Source of the DNA: Natronococcus pandeyae
Lineage (GTDB): Archaea > Halobacteriota > Halobacteria > Halobacteriales > Natrialbaceae
Direction: 5' to 3'
DNA length: 64,000 nucleotides
Assembly: GCF_008122205.1 (NCBI RefSeq)
Contig: NZ_PHNJ01000004.1
Location: 310,001 to 374,000 of the forward strand
A program made the position numbers and the translations under genes. The notes under the pieces were generated by a model that searched no databases, was not told where the DNA came from, and was given only the letters and a program-made list of their open reading frames with translations. This document shows positions 51,464 through 59,813 of this stretch, one piece after another (position 1 is the first letter of the stretch; each line of letters opens with the position of its first letter).

Positions 51464-52215
51464 ATCACCAGCGAGGCCGCCAGACCGACGAGCGCGACGC
51501 CGAGCGCGAGTTTCAACCGACCGGCCTCGACCCGGTGGGCGAGCCACCAGCCGACTCCGACGCCGCCGAGGTACGCGCCCGTGATGGGGACGAACAGCGC
51601 GGTGACGATCGCGCCGAGGAGCAGGTAGTTGAGCGTCGTGAACAGCGCAGTTGCCACGACGACGACCTGCGTGATCGCGATCGTCGCGAGCATCGGCACG
51701 CCGACGAGCACCAGCACCGGCGCCGAAAGGGCTGCCCCGCCGATACCCAGGAGCCCGCCGGAGACGCCGACCACGAGGCCGACTGCAACGAATCCGACGG
51801 TATCCCACCCACCCCGTCCGAGTTCGACGCGCGGCTCGAGATCGTGGTACTCCCGGTAGACGATCGTCACGCCGACGACCGCGAGCAGTGCGGCGAGGAC
51901 GAGGCCGTACAGTTCCCTCGAGAGGGAGGCGTTCGCCTGGACGCCGACCCAGGTGCCGCCCGCGGCGGCGACGCTCACGACGCCGGCGATCCACCAGTCG
52001 ATCTCGCCCGAGCGCGCGTAGATGAGACTTCCCAGCACCGCACCGACGGTGAAGATCGCGCTCGAGGTGCCCGCGACCTGGGCGCTCGAGAGCGACGTCA
52101 TGAGATACAGTCCAGTAACGATGAGGATGCCGCCGGGACCGATCGTGGCGACGATCACGCCACCGAGAAAGGCGAGTACGACGAGCGCGACCAGCACTTC
52201 GGTAGCGACCACCAC
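51460..52215 (-). CDS. TauE/SafE (TSUP) family permease
   Basis: A 251-residue membrane protein with about eight helices and the TSUP repeat. AFLGGVIVATIGPGGILIVTGLYL (split: GGVIVATIGPGG, about 14-25) and the second repeat VGVSGGLLGIGGAALSAPVLV (about 150-170) carry the G-x-x-x-G-x-GGG-like motif. Members carry sulfite, sulfoacetate or other organosulfur anions; the substrate is unknown. The GTG at 52215 is chosen because further upstream residues are basic and Pro-rich; a neighbouring GTG at 52212 is equally possible. Confidence 0.88.
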   Translation of the reverse strand: MVVATEVLVALVVLAFLGGVIVATIGPGGILIVTGLYLMTSLSSAQVAGTSSAIFTVGAVLGSLIYARSGEIDWWIAGVVSVAAAGGTWVGVQANASLSRELYGLVLAALLAVVGVTIVYREYHDLEPRVELGRGGWDTVGFVAVGLVVGVSGGLLGIGGAALSAPVLVLVGVPMLATIAITQVVVVATALFTTLNYLLLGAIVTALFVPITGAYLGGVGVGWWLAHRVEAGRLKLALGVALVGLAASLVI

Positions 52216-52452
52216 GTGTCTCGGTCGGTCGTATTCGATAGGCGAGGGTATGGGTTCGCCTTGCTGGCCAACGGTCGGTTCTCGGGCACTCCTCCCCTCC
52301 GGCGGGGCGATATCGGCGCTGGACGGCGGTCGTAACGAACAACGGGACGCGACCTCGCGTCGACATCGCCCGACCAAACGGTGCGAGTGCGAAACGGTGT
52401 GTCGCGGTCAATGAGTAGATTTCCAAATGTTCTGGCGCAGAAACTGACGCGT

Positions 52453-52462
52453 CATTTATGCG
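52453..52462 (+). promoter_or_regulatory. TATA-like element of the zinc-ribbon gene at 52485
   Basis: CATTTATGCG is centred 27-28 nt upstream of the ATG at 52485. Its own ATG (52458) is in frame but would make the TATA part of the gene, so the later start is favoured. Confidence 0.5.
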
Positions 52463-52484
52463 CGTCCACGGTCGTTCTGGAAGC

Positions 52485-52667
52485 ATGGCGGGAACACCGA
52501 CCGAAGAACCGCAGCAGTTCGTGTGCATGAATTGCCACAACATTTCTGCCGGGATCCCGGGGACCGATTCCGACGACTACGAGCCACCGGTAGAGTGCGG
52601 GGCGTGTAATGCGGACGATTTCGTCGAGTTCACCAGGTTCGAGCGAGTGTACGAACGGCGACGCTGA
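52485..52667 (+). CDS. Small zinc-ribbon (rubredoxin-like) protein
   Basis: A 60-residue protein. Two Cys pairs, FVCMNCHN near residues 12-19 and VECGACNADDF near 36-46, form a zinc-ribbon or rubredoxin-like site. The C-terminus is VEFTRFERVYERRR. It resembles the DUF7130-type haloarchaeal small proteins, though the number is from memory. The function is unknown; electron transfer or zinc-dependent interaction is plausible. The start is supported by the TATA spacing. Confidence 0.78.
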   Translation: MAGTPTEEPQQFVCMNCHNISAGIPGTDSDDYEPPVECGACNADDFVEFTRFERVYERRR

Positions 52668-52719
52668 TCGCTCTCGCTCCGATTGGACTGACGAATTGCG
52701 CTCCGAAGGGCGGAGAACG

Positions 52720-53613
52720 CTACCGCTGGGAAGAGGCTTCCCGCCGGCGCTCGAGCAACTCGTAGCACTCCCCGCAGGGGCCGATCCAGGCGTCCATCGC
52801 CTGCGCCTCGCGGATCAGTCGCTCGTAGAGCGTCCGGTAGCCCGGAAACTCGTCTTCGTTCATATACCGCGGGTGCCAGCAGACAGTCATGATCGCGCCG
52901 TGGTCGTGGGCCTCTTCGAGCAGTCGACGACACTCCCGCCAGGCCCACTCGAGCGACGGCGCCGACGAGAGCAGCGCCCGTTCCATGAGCGTCAGCGGGA
53001 AGACGACGAACTCGTCGCCGAACGGCCGGATTACGTCGTAGTGGCCGTCGAAGCCGTACCGCGTGCTCGAGCCATAGCTGGCGTCGTACCGCAGCCCGAT
53101 CGCGCGGTGGTGCTCCCAGGTTCGCTGGCCGACCAGGTTCAGGTAGTGCTGGCGTCCTCCGACGACCGGTTCGTCGAGAATCCCTTCGAGGACTTGCTTC
53201 TCCTCCCGGAGGCGGTCCCGATCGTCGGCCGAGTCGTACGAGCCGTGCAGACCGACCTCCCAGCCACCGCGCTCGAGCGTCCGAAACACGTTGACGAGTT
53301 CCGGATCGGTGGGATCGTACCGACCGGTGTACAGCATCCAGTTTTTCGGGACGAGCCACTCGCGGGGGGACTTCTCCCGGAAGAGCGACTTCTCGTTGAG
53401 CACGTAAAACGACGACCGGACGCCGAGGTCGTCTTCGAGGGCCGCGAGTTCCTCGAACTGCCAGTAGGGTCGCTCACCGGTGACGAGCGAGCGGAGGTGG
53501 GACGGATTCCGCTCGGTGACGGCGTAGTAGGGGGCCTGGAACGTCTTGTAGACGCGGTCGACGTCGTGGGTGAGACAGAGGGCGAACTCGTGGTCCGCGA
53601 GCGACGCGCTCAT
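52720..53613 (-). CDS. Polysaccharide-deacetylase-fold protein, last gene of the operon
   Basis: A 297-residue cytoplasmic protein with the NodB-type fold of a sugar or glycan deacetylase. FALCLTHDVDRVYKT (about 10-24) is motif 1 with the metal Asp in HDVD. GLHGSYDSADDRD (about 123-135) corresponds to motif 2, but the usual His four residues on is Asp (H-x-x-x-D instead of H-x-x-x-H). VCWHPRYMNEDEFPG (about 242-256) is the C-terminal motif. Its ATG overlaps the stop of the DUF354 gene by 4 bp. De-N-acetylation of an amino sugar in the pathway is plausible; the altered His makes activity uncertain. Confidence 0.85.
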   Translation of the reverse strand: MSASLADHEFALCLTHDVDRVYKTFQAPYYAVTERNPSHLRSLVTGERPYWQFEELAALEDDLGVRSSFYVLNEKSLFREKSPREWLVPKNWMLYTGRYDPTDPELVNVFRTLERGGWEVGLHGSYDSADDRDRLREEKQVLEGILDEPVVGGRQHYLNLVGQRTWEHHRAIGLRYDASYGSSTRYGFDGHYDVIRPFGDEFVVFPLTLMERALLSSAPSLEWAWRECRRLLEEAHDHGAIMTVCWHPRYMNEDEFPGYRTLYERLIREAQAMDAWIGPCGECYELLERRREASSQR

Positions 53614-54692
53614 TCGTGGACGACCTCCGGGGTGACGGAATCGTTTTCCTCCACGTCGGCGCCGGCGACGTCCTCGACGACGTCGACGACGAACGCGGTC
53701 GTATCGATCTTCTCCGCGAGGACGCGCCGCCGCCGCTTCGCCCAGGTCGACTCGCCCGTTCGCAGGAGTTCCCGCGCGTGGGCGACGATCTCTCCCGGGT
53801 GGGCGTCGTTCGAGAGCCATCGGAGTAACCGGTAGCGCCCCTCGAGTTCCTCGAGCACGCCCGCCCGGAGATCCGAGACGTAGAGCGCGGGGGTTCCGAG
53901 GAGACAGCTCTCGATCGCCATCGTGGCGCTCTCGCCGAGGAACAGATCCGCTCGAGCCAGCAGGTCGTGCATCCGGTCGGGCGCCACGTCGGCCCGTCGA
54001 GCCGCGAGCGTCGGCGGCAGCGCTCCCTCCGCGGTGATCCGGACGGTCGCGCCGAATCGCTCGAGGCCAGCGATTACTCGCTCGAGGCTGGCGACTCCCG
54101 TCCGACCGATGTCGTGGGCGGCGTTCCAGGAGACCAGCCGCAACACGACGAGCGGACCGTCCGCAGGCTCGAGTCCGGTTGGGAGCGCCGGATCGGGAGC
54201 AAACCAGTTCGGGTGGAGGTAGGCCAGTTCGTGGTAGCCGGGGTAGCGACGGTGATGCGCGCCGTAGTCGTCCCAGAACGCGCTCGGCGTGTAGACGCGA
54301 TCGGCGAACGGAAGCGAGACGGCATTCTGGAGGGCCGCGTGCTCGGTGTCGGTAAACAGGATGCCCTGGGTATCGCCGATCGCGGACACGTGTGCGATCG
54401 CCGGCTCCCCGATCCCGAGTACGGCCGCCGGCTGCAGTCGGCGAACGCGGCGAAGAATCTCGTACTCGTATCTCGCCTGCACCGCGAGTAGATCCAGTGG
54501 GGTATTCACGGGCCCCGCGAGCCGCTGGTGGGCGATCCCGTAGCGCTCGAGCAACTCGCAGGCGACGTCCTTCTCGCGAGCGAAGACGTGGACGTCGTAG
54601 CCGCGGTCTCGCAGTTCGGTGATCGCGTTCCTGAAGAAGTGAACGTGTGCGGGGTGCTGGATGGTACACACGATACGTCGATCGTCAGCCAT
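53610..54692 (-). CDS. DUF354 protein, GT-B fold
   Basis: A 360-residue protein. CTIQHPAHVHFFRNAITELRD opens a Rossmann-like half (about 9-28), and GIGEPAIAHVSAIGDTQGILFTDTEH (split over about 93-118) is the DUF354 signature. LFLGESATMAIESCLLGTPALY (about 268-289) is the donor-binding region of GT-B and sugar 2-epimerase proteins. Members may be glycosyltransferases or UDP-sugar 2-epimerases. In the Wbp pathway a 2-epimerase (WbpI) follows the acetylated product, so epimerase activity is one hypothesis. The start at 54692 gives MADDRRIVCTIQHPAH and overlaps the GT2 gene by 8 bp. Confidence 0.85.
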   Translation of the reverse strand: MADDRRIVCTIQHPAHVHFFRNAITELRDRGYDVHVFAREKDVACELLERYGIAHQRLAGPVNTPLDLLAVQARYEYEILRRVRRLQPAAVLGIGEPAIAHVSAIGDTQGILFTDTEHAALQNAVSLPFADRVYTPSAFWDDYGAHHRRYPGYHELAYLHPNWFAPDPALPTGLEPADGPLVVLRLVSWNAAHDIGRTGVASLERVIAGLERFGATVRITAEGALPPTLAARRADVAPDRMHDLLARADLFLGESATMAIESCLLGTPALYVSDLRAGVLEELEGRYRLLRWLSNDAHPGEIVAHARELLRTGESTWAKRRRRVLAEKIDTTAFVVDVVEDVAGADVEENDSVTPEVVHE

Positions 54693-55716
54693 GCCGCTGC
54701 ACCTCCAGTTCTTCGGAGACCCGCAACTCGAGTCTGGCCGCAAGCGACAGGAATACCGCACCCGCGGCTAGCAGGAGGCCGCTCACCGCGAGTCCGACGA
54801 GGCCACGGTCGTCGGATCGACGTCGCTGCCGGAACACCGAACGGAGCGCGCCGAGGAAGCCGCCGCCCGCCGCAAGCGCGCCGGCGGCGTAGAACAGCGG
54901 TACAGGATGGGCGTCGCCGATCGGATACCGCCTTCCAAGCCGCCAGGCGAAGGTTCGGACGAGCAACACGGAGACTTTCGGAACGTACGTGGTGTAGTCG
55001 ATGTTCGACTCCTCGTCGCCGTAGACGGCCGGCATCGCGACGTCGGCCACGCGCAACTCGTTGGTGTTGAGCCGTACCAGCAGATCGTTGGGGTAGCCGT
55101 AGTCCTCGTACATCGACTCGACGTCGATCGCCTCGAGCGCGTCCGCCGAAATCGCCGTGTACCCGTTCTGGGGGTCCATCGTCCGCCAGTAGCCGGAGGC
55201 AACCTTCGTCAGGAACGTGAGCAGCGCGTTTCCGAACAGCCGGAATCGCGGCATCCCCCTGCGGTAATCGTCGCTTACCAGCCGGTTGCCCTTCGCGTAA
55301 TCCGCCTCGTCGGCGACGATCGGATCCAGTAGCGAGGGCAACTGCTCGGGATCCATCTGGCCGTCGCCGGCCATCACGGCCGTGGCGTCGATCGCGTCCT
55401 CGAGCGCCCGCAGGTAGCCGGTCTTGATCGCGCCGCCTACGCCACGGTTCTCCGCGTGGCGGATGGGAACGACCCGGCGGTCGAACGTCGATCCGCCGTT
55501 TGCGACGAGCGCGTCGCGTTCCCTGACGGTCGCCCGTGCCTCGTTGTTCACCCGGGCGGCGTGGCGGGTGATTTCGGTCCAGGTGTCGTCGGTCGATCGG
55601 TCGTCGACGACGTAGACGCGGTCGACGTAGCTCGGCACCGTCTCGATCACGTCGCCGACGAACTCCGCTTCGTTGTACGCCGGCACGACGACACCGATCG
55701 TGTGTCCCCTATACAT
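54685..55716 (-). CDS. Dolichyl-phosphate-type GT2 glycosyltransferase
   Basis: A 343-residue membrane-bound GT2 enzyme. VVVPAYNEAEFVGDVIETVP (about 9-28), VYVVDDRSTDDTW (about 33-45) and the DxD-like AVMAGDGQMDPEQLP (about 113-127) are the donor site; MDPQNGYTAISADALEAI (about 180-197) follows. Two membrane helices lie in the last 75 residues. DPM1-like enzymes in archaea charge dolichyl phosphate with a sugar for N-glycan or polymer assembly. It overlaps both neighbours by 8 bp, so it belongs to the sugar-nucleotide operon and probably uses its product. Confidence 0.92.
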   Translation of the reverse strand: MYRGHTIGVVVPAYNEAEFVGDVIETVPSYVDRVYVVDDRSTDDTWTEITRHAARVNNEARATVRERDALVANGGSTFDRRVVPIRHAENRGVGGAIKTGYLRALEDAIDATAVMAGDGQMDPEQLPSLLDPIVADEADYAKGNRLVSDDYRRGMPRFRLFGNALLTFLTKVASGYWRTMDPQNGYTAISADALEAIDVESMYEDYGYPNDLLVRLNTNELRVADVAMPAVYGDEESNIDYTTYVPKVSVLLVRTFAWRLGRRYPIGDAHPVPLFYAAGALAAGGGFLGALRSVFRQRRRSDDRGLVGLAVSGLLLAAGAVFLSLAARLELRVSEELEVQRHG

Positions 55717-57196
55717 CGGTTCCCTCCTCCGCTTCGACGGTGCTGTCTGTCGCGCCGTCGCTCCCGGTCCCGATCGTGTACACGCGGTGTGCGTCGGGAA
55801 CTGCGTCGTCCGCGAGCGCGTCGCGGCCGTCGACCACGACCAGTTTGCCGTCGTCGGGTTCGAGCGCGTCCCAGTCGAGCGCCTCGAACTCCTCGTGGGG
55901 CGTCACGATCACCGCGGCGTCGAACTCCTGGTCGTCGACAGCGCCGAGGGGGATCGACGTCAGCCCGCGGCGTTCGAACTCGTCGAACGACTCGAGCAGC
56001 GGATCGACGCCGTAGACCGCTGCTCCGCGCTCGTCCAGTTTCTCGGTAATCGCGAGCGCCGGCGACGCGCGGATCTCCTCGACGCCGGGGCGGTAGGTGA
56101 GTCCGAGTACCAGCACCGAAGCGTCGCCCAGCGCGGTCCCGGTCTCCGACAGCGCCGCCTCGAGTCGATCGACGGTGTACGCCGGCATCGAGTCGTTCAC
56201 CGCGCGCGCGGTCCGCAACAGTGGCGCGTCGGTCTCGAACGGCTCGATCACGAAGTACGGATAGTACGGAATGCAGTGACCACCGACGCCGGGGCCCGGG
56301 TCGTGGATGTCACAGTAGGGCTGGGTGTTCGCGAGATCGATCGCCTCCCGCACGTCGATTCCGAACTCGTCGGTGAACGTCGCGAGTTCGTTCGCCAGCG
56401 CGATGTTGACGTCGCGGTACAGCCCCTCGAAAACCTTCACCGCCTCCGCGGTCGTTGCGTCCGCGGCGGGGATCACTCCCTGGTCGTTGAGTTCGCCGTA
56501 CACCAGTTCGGCGACGCGGGTACTCTCGTCGTCGACCCCGCCGACGACCTTCGGATACGCGCCGCGGATGTCCTCGAGCGCCCGCCCGCTCGAGGTTCGT
56601 TCCGGACAGCACGCGAGGCCGAACTCGCCGCGCGAGAGACCGGATTCGCCCTCGAGGGCCGGTAGAATCCGATCCGTCGTCGTCCGGGGCGGGACCGTAC
56701 ACTCGACGAAGACCGCGTCGCCGGGCGAAAGTCCCGAACCGATCGCTTCGACGGCGGCGTCGAGCGCCGCGAGATCGGGTTCCCGCTCGTCGGTCAGCGG
56801 CGTCGGGACGACGACGACGTGGATCGCGGCCCGGTTCGCGGCCTTACTCGGTTCGGGCGTCGCCGCGAGCGCTCCCTCGTCGACGGTTTCGCGCACGAGT
56901 TCGGCCAGGCCGGGTTCGCGCTTCACGTGGCAGTCGCCGTCTTCGATCGAGTCGACGACCGCGGGATCGACGTCGGCGCCGACGACGTTACCCGTTACGT
57001 CGGCGAAGACGGCGGCGAGCGGCAGCCCCATCTTCCCGAGTCCGTAGACCGCAACCGGAATCGAACCGTCGGTCAGCGCCGCCCGCTGGCGGTCGGCCGG
57101 CGCGGTCGTTCCGTACGGCGAGTCGACGGTGCCGTCCGACGGGGAGTCGGTCCGATCCGGCCGCTGTTCGTCCAGTCGCGACTCCGGATCAGTCAT
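55709..57196 (-). CDS. UDP-N-acetylglucosamine 6-dehydrogenase-like (WbpA type)
   Basis: A 495-residue NAD-dependent UDP-sugar dehydrogenase. The NAD site is VYGLGKMGLPLAAVFADVTG (about 48-67). The catalytic Cys is in GPGVGGHCIPYYPYF (about 298-312). The substrate-linking GLTYRPGVEEIRASPALAI (about 362-380) follows. In WbpA-like enzymes this oxidises UDP-GlcNAc at C6 to UDP-GlcNAcA, the first step to diacetamido uronic acids. Overlap by 8 bp with the Gfo/Idh/MocA gene and context with WbpB, WbpE and WbpD-like genes support the specificity; sequence alone cannot separate UDP-GlcNAc from UDP-ManNAc. Confidence 0.9.
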   Translation of the reverse strand: MTDPESRLDEQRPDRTDSPSDGTVDSPYGTTAPADRQRAALTDGSIPVAVYGLGKMGLPLAAVFADVTGNVVGADVDPAVVDSIEDGDCHVKREPGLAELVRETVDEGALAATPEPSKAANRAAIHVVVVPTPLTDEREPDLAALDAAVEAIGSGLSPGDAVFVECTVPPRTTTDRILPALEGESGLSRGEFGLACCPERTSSGRALEDIRGAYPKVVGGVDDESTRVAELVYGELNDQGVIPAADATTAEAVKVFEGLYRDVNIALANELATFTDEFGIDVREAIDLANTQPYCDIHDPGPGVGGHCIPYYPYFVIEPFETDAPLLRTARAVNDSMPAYTVDRLEAALSETGTALGDASVLVLGLTYRPGVEEIRASPALAITEKLDERGAAVYGVDPLLESFDEFERRGLTSIPLGAVDDQEFDAAVIVTPHEEFEALDWDALEPDDGKLVVVDGRDALADDAVPDAHRVYTIGTGSDGATDSTVEAEEGTDV

Positions 57197-58175
57197 GGGG
57201 AACCCCCACGTCGACCGCCGCTCGGCCGTCGGCCCCCCGCGATTCGATCCGCTGTGCGATCTCGAGGGCGGCGAGTCCGTCGTCGATCGTCACTTTCGGC
57301 GTCTCGTCCGTCCGGACGGCCTCGAGGAACGACGCGAGTTCGTTGCGCAGCGGTTCGTCGTTGGGAACGTAGGGCCGTTCGACGAGGCTCTCGTGTTTGA
57401 AGCGGACGCCACCGCCGTTCTCGACGTACTCCGGCACCGAGCGGCGGTGGATCTCGATCGACTGGTCGATGTAGTCGACCTCGATGAGACACTCCTCGGC
57501 GGTGATCTCGAGCGTTCGTACTTTCCGCTGGGTGAGGCGACTCGCCGTGAGCGATGCCATCGTCTCGGGGAACTCGAGCAAGGCGGAAGCGTGGCGGTCG
57601 TCCGCGACGCCACAGCTCTTGATCGCGACGGGTTCCTCTCCGAGCAGCGAGAGCACGATGTCGATATCGTGAACCATCAGATCGACGACGGCGCTGTCGT
57701 CGATCTGCCGGCCCGGCGGCGGGCCGAGTCGACGTGCGGTGATGCCGATGATCGAGAGGTCCCCGATGATCGTCTCGAGGGTCTCGACGGCTGGGTTGAA
57801 CCGCTCGACGTGGCCGACCTGTACCGGAACGCCCGCGGTGGTGGCTTTCGCGCGTAGCTTCCGTCCCGTCACGAGGTCGTCGACGATCGGCTTTTCGACC
57901 AGCGTCGGAACCCCTTGCTCCAGACAGGTCGTCGCGACCTCGTAGTGGTGGACGGTCGGGACGGCGATCGAAACGGCGTCGGCGCGCTCGAGGAGCGTCT
58001 CGAGGTCGGTCGCCCTCGTGTCGTGTCGCCCGGCGACCGTGCTCGCTCGTTCGTCGTCGACGTCGAAGACGCCGACCAGGTTCGCCGCGGCGAGTTCGTC
58101 GTACACGCGGGCGTGGTGTTGCCCCATCGAGCCAACGCCGATCACGCCGACGTCGAGGGGACGGTTAGCCGTCAT
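57189..58175 (-). CDS. Gfo/Idh/MocA oxidoreductase (WbpB-like)
   Basis: A 328-residue NAD-dependent enzyme. GVIGVGSMGQHHARVYDEL (about 10-28) is the Rossmann loop, and VPTLVEKPIVDDLVTGRKL (about 89-107) includes the E-K-P motif with the catalytic Lys. GHVERFNPAVETLETI (about 121-136) is typical of the family. In the Wbp pathway WbpB oxidises C3 of UDP-GlcNAcA to a keto group for amination by WbpE. Gene order and the 11-bp overlap with the aminotransferase gene support that role; this is inference. Confidence 0.9.
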   Translation of the reverse strand: MTANRPLDVGVIGVGSMGQHHARVYDELAAANLVGVFDVDDERASTVAGRHDTRATDLETLLERADAVSIAVPTVHHYEVATTCLEQGVPTLVEKPIVDDLVTGRKLRAKATTAGVPVQVGHVERFNPAVETLETIIGDLSIIGITARRLGPPPGRQIDDSAVVDLMVHDIDIVLSLLGEEPVAIKSCGVADDRHASALLEFPETMASLTASRLTQRKVRTLEITAEECLIEVDYIDQSIEIHRRSVPEYVENGGGVRFKHESLVERPYVPNDEPLRNELASFLEAVRTDETPKVTIDDGLAALEIAQRIESRGADGRAAVDVGVPHD

Positions 58176-59238
58176 AGGACGCGATCACCTCCGTCACGTG
58201 GTCGATATCGTCGTTCGAGAGGGCCGGGTGGACCGGCAGCGAGAGCACTTCGGCCGCCGCCCGCTCCGCGTTCGGCGCGTCGTGGCTCACGTCCTCGTAG
58301 GCCGGCTGTTCGTGGATACACTGCGGATAGTAGATCGCCGTCCCGACGCCGTGGCTCTCGAGGTGGTCCCGGAACGCCGTCCGGTCAGGTGTGCGGACGG
58401 TGTACTGGTGGTAGGCGTGCGTGTGGCCGGCCGGTTCGACCGGTGGCTCGACGTCCGTCTCCGCGAGCGCGGCGGTGAGTCGAGTCGCGTTCTCGCGCCG
58501 GCGAGCGACGAAGTCGGGGAGTCGCTCGAACTGCGCGCGACCGATCGCGGCTGCGACGTTGGTCATCCGGAAGTTGTGACCGACCGACGCGTGCGTGTAG
58601 CCGCCGACCCGACCGTGGTCGACGAACCGTTCGACGCCGTCCGCGACGTCCTCGCGGTCGGTCAGGACCATCCCGCCCTCGCCCGTGGTCATGTTCTTCG
58701 TCGGGTAGAACGAGAAGCAGGCGGCGTCGCCGAACGAGCCGACTCGCTGCCCGCGGTAGGTCGCGCCGTGAGCCTGGGCGCAGTCCTCGACAAGGGGGAC
58801 CTCGAAGTCCGCCGCGAGGTCCAGGAAGGCGTCCATCTCGGCCGGACAGCCATAGAGGTGGACGACGAGGATCGCATCGACGTCGGACGCCGTCGCTACC
58901 TCGCGCGCTGCGTCGGGGTCGAGGTTGTACGTGACGGGATCGACGTCGGCGAACACCGGTTCGGCGCCGGCGTGTCTGATCGCGTTCGCCGTCGCGACGA
59001 ACGAAAACGGCGTCGTGAGGACGCGATCGCCCTCGCCGATCCCGAGCGCGACCAGTGCAGCGTGCAGCGCCGCCGTTCCGTTCGCAGTCGCGACCGCGTG
59101 CTCGGCGCCGCAGTAGTCAGCGAACTCCCCCTCGAACTCGCGGACGACCTCGCCCTCGGCGAGCATCCCGCTCTCGAGGACGCGCGTGACCCCCTCTGCC
59201 TCCTCGTCGCCGATGACGGGTTTGGCGATCGGGATCAT
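58165..59238 (-). CDS. DegT-family aminotransferase (WbpE-like)
   Basis: A 357-residue PLP enzyme. The PLP Lys is in SFYPTKNMTTGEGG (about 181-194), preceded by VPLVEDCAQAHGATYRGQ (about 154-171) with the ring-binding Asp. AVATANGTAALHAALVALG (about 48-66) and the C-terminal HAYHQYTVRTPDRTAF are further markers. WbpE-type enzymes add an amino group at C3 of the 3-keto UDP-GlcNAcA produced by WbpB, usually with glutamate. Overlap by 4 bp with the acyltransferase gene ties both into the same operon. Confidence 0.92.
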   Translation of the reverse strand: MIPIAKPVIGDEEAEGVTRVLESGMLAEGEVVREFEGEFADYCGAEHAVATANGTAALHAALVALGIGEGDRVLTTPFSFVATANAIRHAGAEPVFADVDPVTYNLDPDAAREVATASDVDAILVVHLYGCPAEMDAFLDLAADFEVPLVEDCAQAHGATYRGQRVGSFGDAACFSFYPTKNMTTGEGGMVLTDREDVADGVERFVDHGRVGGYTHASVGHNFRMTNVAAAIGRAQFERLPDFVARRRENATRLTAALAETDVEPPVEPAGHTHAYHQYTVRTPDRTAFRDHLESHGVGTAIYYPQCIHEQPAYEDVSHDAPNAERAAAEVLSLPVHPALSNDDIDHVTEVIASYDG

Positions 59239-59813
59239 GAATCGTCGTTCCCCCCTCGAAGCGACTCCGGGAGCGGTTCGTGCGTCGCCGGAACGCCGAC
59301 CGCGAGCGTCTCCTCCGGGACGTCGCGGGTGACGACCGCGCCGGCCGCAATAAACGATCCGCGGCCGACGGTGAGCTCCGGCAGGACCGTCGCGTTCGCC
59401 CCGACCGAGACGTGATCCTCGAGCGTCGGTCCCTCGAGTTCCGCCTCCCGGCGGAGCGGGTAGTGATCGTTCGTCAAAACGGCGTTCGGGCCGAGAAAGA
59501 CGTGATCGCCGATGACGCTGTGGGCTGGAACGTAGACGCCGGTCTGCATGCTGACGTTCGACCCGACCGTCGTGGAGCCGTCGATCGTCGTGTTGGTCCC
59601 GACGAGGACGTCGTCGCCGATTTCGGTCCGTTCGCGGATCACCGCGAAATGCCCGGTCCGAAATCGGTCGCCGATGACCACGTCGTCGTAGACGATCGTC
59701 CCCGGTCTGATGACCGGGTCCGATCCGATCACTGGCGGGCGAGAGTCGTCACAATACTCATATCCGACGGTCTCCCCGATCGACGTGCGTTCGCCTGATA
59801 GTCCCTCACTCAT
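59235..59813 (-). CDS. Hexapeptide-repeat acetyltransferase (WbpD-like), first gene of the operon
   Basis: A 192-residue acyltransferase with left-handed beta-helix repeats from about 25 to 165: IVYDDVVIGDRFRTGHFAVI, VLVGTNTTIDGSTTVGSNVS and LEDHVSVGANATVLPELTVG show the isoleucine/valine-x-x-G pattern. HYPLRREAELEGPTLEDHVS includes the acyl-acceptor loop. WbpD acetylates the 3-amino group of UDP-GlcNAc(3NH2)A with acetyl-CoA. It starts the seven-gene unit, and its stop overlaps the aminotransferase start by 4 bp. No strong TATA was placed upstream; a weak TTTTGAAA lies about 29 nt before the ATG. Confidence 0.9.
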   Translation of the reverse strand: MSEGLSGERTSIGETVGYEYCDDSRPPVIGSDPVIRPGTIVYDDVVIGDRFRTGHFAVIRERTEIGDDVLVGTNTTIDGSTTVGSNVSMQTGVYVPAHSVIGDHVFLGPNAVLTNDHYPLRREAELEGPTLEDHVSVGANATVLPELTVGRGSFIAAGAVVTRDVPEETLAVGVPATHEPLPESLRGGNDDS

